In this document: positions 62,124-64,000 of the stretch, piece after piece
Numbering within the stretch: the stretch's first letter is position 1
Layout of the letters: every line of letters begins with the position of its first letter
Assembly (NCBI RefSeq): GCF_001590865.1
Contig: NZ_BBUY01000003.1
Coordinates: 7,846 to 71,845 of the forward strand
Direction: 5' to 3'
Source of the DNA: Streptomyces sp. NBRC 110611
Lineage (GTDB): Bacteria; Actinomycetota; Actinomycetes; Streptomycetales; Streptomycetaceae
DNA: 64,000 bases
Program-made: the position numbers and the translations under genes
Notes under the pieces: model-generated
Seen by the model: only the letters and a program-made list of their open reading frames with translations
Database searches by the model: none
What the model was told of the DNA's origin: nothing

Positions 62124-64000
62124 TCATACCAGCCGGACCGGCTTCTCGGGGCGTACCCCGACCGTGGTCAGCCAGCCGCGGAGCGGTTCCGCGTCACCGT
62201 CGTCGACCAGGCTGAGCACAGGACTGCCCAGGTCGGCCCGGCGGGCGCCGTCGACCAGCAGTGCCGGGCCGTCCAGCCAGTCGAGACCGGGAACGGCGCC
62301 GGCGGTGTCGACGGCGGCGCAGCAGACCATGGCCGTGACATGGTCGGCGAGGAGTTCACGGCCCGTACGGGGCGGCTGCAGCGGGAACAGCGGGAGGCCG
62401 CCCTCGACCATGCCGTCACCCCAGGCCACGCCCAGCGCGGCGTCCTGCGCCGCGCGGCCGCCGCGGGCGGCCTGGCGCGCCGCCTCCTCCCGCTCGACCT
62501 CGGCGCCCAGCCGGGCGGCGACCAGGTCACCGGCGCTCTCGTCATGGGCGAGCCGGTCGATGACCCTGGCCAGGGTCGGACCCTGGGGCGACGCCAGGGG
62601 CTCGTCGGCGCGATGGTGGTCGGCGGGGGCGGCCGCGGGGCTCGCGGGGGCGGGGCTCGCGGGGGCGGCCGAAGGGCCGGTGGGGTGGCCGTCGCCGGGC
62701 GGACGGGCCACGGGCCGGCGGCCTGCGGGCGTCCCGGCCGCGCTGCCCGCGTACGAAAGGGGTGGGGCGGCCGGAGCGGGGTCCGGGGCCGCGGCGGGGG
62801 CGGCCTTGAGGGGCATCGCCGGAAGCTCGTCGAGAACGCGGTGGAGGCGGGCGGCCTCCAGGCGCCACTTGCGGTCCACGACCTCTTCCGGGTACTGGTG
62901 CCAGCCGACCGGCGACCATTCGGGACCCGGTTCGGCCGGGCCGCCGTGGAAGAGGCGGGCGGCCAGCAGGGAGGCCGCACGGTCGACGGCGCCCGGCTCC
63001 TCCAGGAGGTCGCAGGCGGGGCGCTCGCCCAGACGGGCGGTGAAGCCGTCGGCGAGGCGGTCGCGGCGGGAGAGCTCGGTGAGCGCGGAGACCACGCCGG
63101 CGTCCAGCCGGGACGGCCAGCGGCCCATCCGCCAGGCGGGCAGCGCGACCCGGGTCAGCAGCCGGTCCCAGCCCGCGTAGGCGAGGCCGACCTGCTCCTG
63201 GGCGACGATCCGCAGGCCGTAGTCGACGGTCTGAGCGCGCTCGGAGGCGGCGGCCGCAACACCCCGCTCCATGATCGTGGCGTGCTCGCGGCAGGCCCGC
63301 AGCAGCATCCGGGCGACCCGTCCGGCAAGGCGGAGCGCCGGGCCGCGCAGCAGGCCCCGGGCGCGGGCGGCGTCCGCAACGGCGGCGTCCAGGCCACGGA
63401 TGAAGCGGCGGGCGGCGGCTATGTCGGGGTGGGCGGAGGGGCCGGTGCCGGCGACGACCGGGGCCAGCAGGGCGCGCAGTTCGGCGACCCGCATCCACCA
63501 CAGGAACGGCGAGCCGATGACCAGGACCGGGGCCTCGCAGGCCGCCCGCCCGCCCCCGGCGGCCGGACCGCTCCGGCGGGCCTCGTCCGGGGTGCGCCGG
63601 TCGCGGTGGGGCGGGCGGTGGGCGCGGTGCGTACGGTCCTCCAGCCAGCTGTCGCAGTCCGGCGTGAGGGCTATCGCGGACGGCGCGGGCACCTCCAGCC
63701 GCTCGGCGAGATCACGTACCAGGCGGTAGAGGCCGGGGGCCGACTTCTCGGAGATCGGCACCGAGGGACTGAGCGCGGGCCGGGCGCGCGCGACGACGCC
63801 GGTGACCAGCGCCGCCAGCAGCAGGCTGACCACCGCGACCCCGCTGACGGCCCAACGGGCGAGGTCCCAGCCGCCGCCCGCGCCGAGATGGCCGGTCACC
63901 CGGCCGGCGTACAGCACCACCGCCGCGGCGGCGGGCAGCAGCGCCACCGCCAGCGCGGCACCGCGGATCCGCAGCACGGCGAGGGCGCGGGCGCGCGCCG
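62124..64000 (-). CDS. M48-like membrane protein lacking the zinc motif (partial, start outside window)
   Basis: At least 625 residues; the frame is open to the window edge, so the true start is probably beyond 64000. Two N-terminal membrane helices are followed by VPISEKSAPGLYRLVRDLAE and then RLEVPAPSAIALTPDCDSWL, which resembles the start of M48-type peptidase domains. Where active members have ...QLRAVLAHELGHY, this one reads ELRALLAPVVAGTGPSAHPD, so HExxH is missing. The remainder is helical with a Pro/Ala linker and an ADHHRADE stretch. It is probably a non-catalytic relative or scaffold. The family link is tentative. Confidence 0.6.
   Translation of the reverse strand, partial: ARARALAVLRIRGAALAVALLPAAAAVVLYAGRVTGHLGAGGGWDLARWAVSGVAVVSLLLAALVTGVVARARPALSPSVPISEKSAPGLYRLVRDLAERLEVPAPSAIALTPDCDSWLEDRTHRAHRPPHRDRRTPDEARRSGPAAGGGRAACEAPVLVIGSPFLWWMRVAELRALLAPVVAGTGPSAHPDIAAARRFIRGLDAAVADAARARGLLRGPALRLAGRVARMLLRACREHATIMERGVAAAASERAQTVDYGLRIVAQEQVGLAYAGWDRLLTRVALPAWRMGRWPSRLDAGVVSALTELSRRDRLADGFTARLGERPACDLLEEPGAVDRAASLLAARLFHGGPAEPGPEWSPVGWHQYPEEVVDRKWRLEAARLHRVLDELPAMPLKAAPAAAPDPAPAAPPLSYAGSAAGTPAGRRPVARPPGDGHPTGPSAAPASPAPASPAAAPADHHRADEPLASPQGPTLARVIDRLAHDESAGDLVAARLGAEVEREEAARQAARGGRAAQDAALGVAWGDGMVEGGLPLFPLQPPRTGRELLADHVTAMVCCAAVDTAGAVPGLDWLDGPALLVDGARRADLGSPVLSLVDDGDAEPLRGWLTTVGVRPEKPVRLV

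Noticed and set aside
62124..63977. Complete gene starting at GTG 63977
   Set aside because: The frame stays open to the end of the window, so the start is probably outside; it is reported as partial.

Overview
The window is a high-GC actinobacterial chromosome segment that reads as Streptomyces core genome. The markers are bldC, an NsdA-type sporulation regulator, DUF3073, an Lsr2-type protein, valine dehydrogenase, mycolate-free housekeeping genes with GTG starts, leaderless-looking promoters and the scattered purine genes. As far as I recall, gene order matches the part of the S. coelicolor map that runs from the TetR regulator/sigma factor locus down through trmB, hrpA, bldC, vdh, purM/purF, purL/Q/S and purC. 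That comparison is from memory and was not computed.

Left core (1-18.7 kb): the tail of a TetR regulator; a membrane-anchored sigma factor fused to a zinc finger and an NPCBM module; an asparagine-synthetase-like macrolactam cyclase with no visible precursor peptide; an NsdA-like regulator; lhgO; a beta-propeller membrane protein; trmB; a PrsW protease; a small membrane protein; an aldo/keto reductase; an M23 peptidoglycan hydrolase behind a c-di-AMP (ydaO-type) riboswitch; and a SpoIIE-type phosphatase.

Accessory block (19.1-31.2 kb): six leftward genes form a secretion/toxin cluster. In transcription order they are an ALF-repeat/AbfB protein, two paralogous ricin-type lectins, a secreted ALF-repeat protein, a 1,462-residue ALF/Ala-rich coil/HINT polymorphic toxin, and a likely immunity protein. 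Two GNAT acetyltransferases follow to the right. Then comes a scar of two broken genes (a VOC-family gene fused to a deleted tyrosine integrase) immediately before a tRNA-Lys gene. This block looks like an island resident next to a tRNA attachment site and is the best candidate for an undescribed system.

Right core (31.5-64 kb): a DEAD-box helicase with an Arg/Asp/Gly tail; a lipoprotein; a zincin; a metallophosphoesterase; tRNA-Glu/Asp/Phe; hrpA; a second identical tRNA-Asp; a long palindromic dispersed repeat; a DUF6274 protein; bldC; a conserved hypothetical; vdh; DUF3073; purF-purM; an SCP-family protein; purS-purQ-purL (ATGA-coupled); an Lsr2-like protein; two tRNA-Gly; an ABC exporter with its histidine kinase/response regulator; a third tRNA-Gly; purC; a dimethylformamidase-like protein; and a window-edge M48-like membrane protein that lacks the HExxH motif.

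A general oddity is the large number of short, degenerate tandem repeats with unrelated units (9, 10, 12, 15, 18 and about 50 bp). They sit between genes, inside the riboswitch and at gene termini. Coordinates and starts were read by eye from the sequence; family assignments come from recognised motifs, with no database search.
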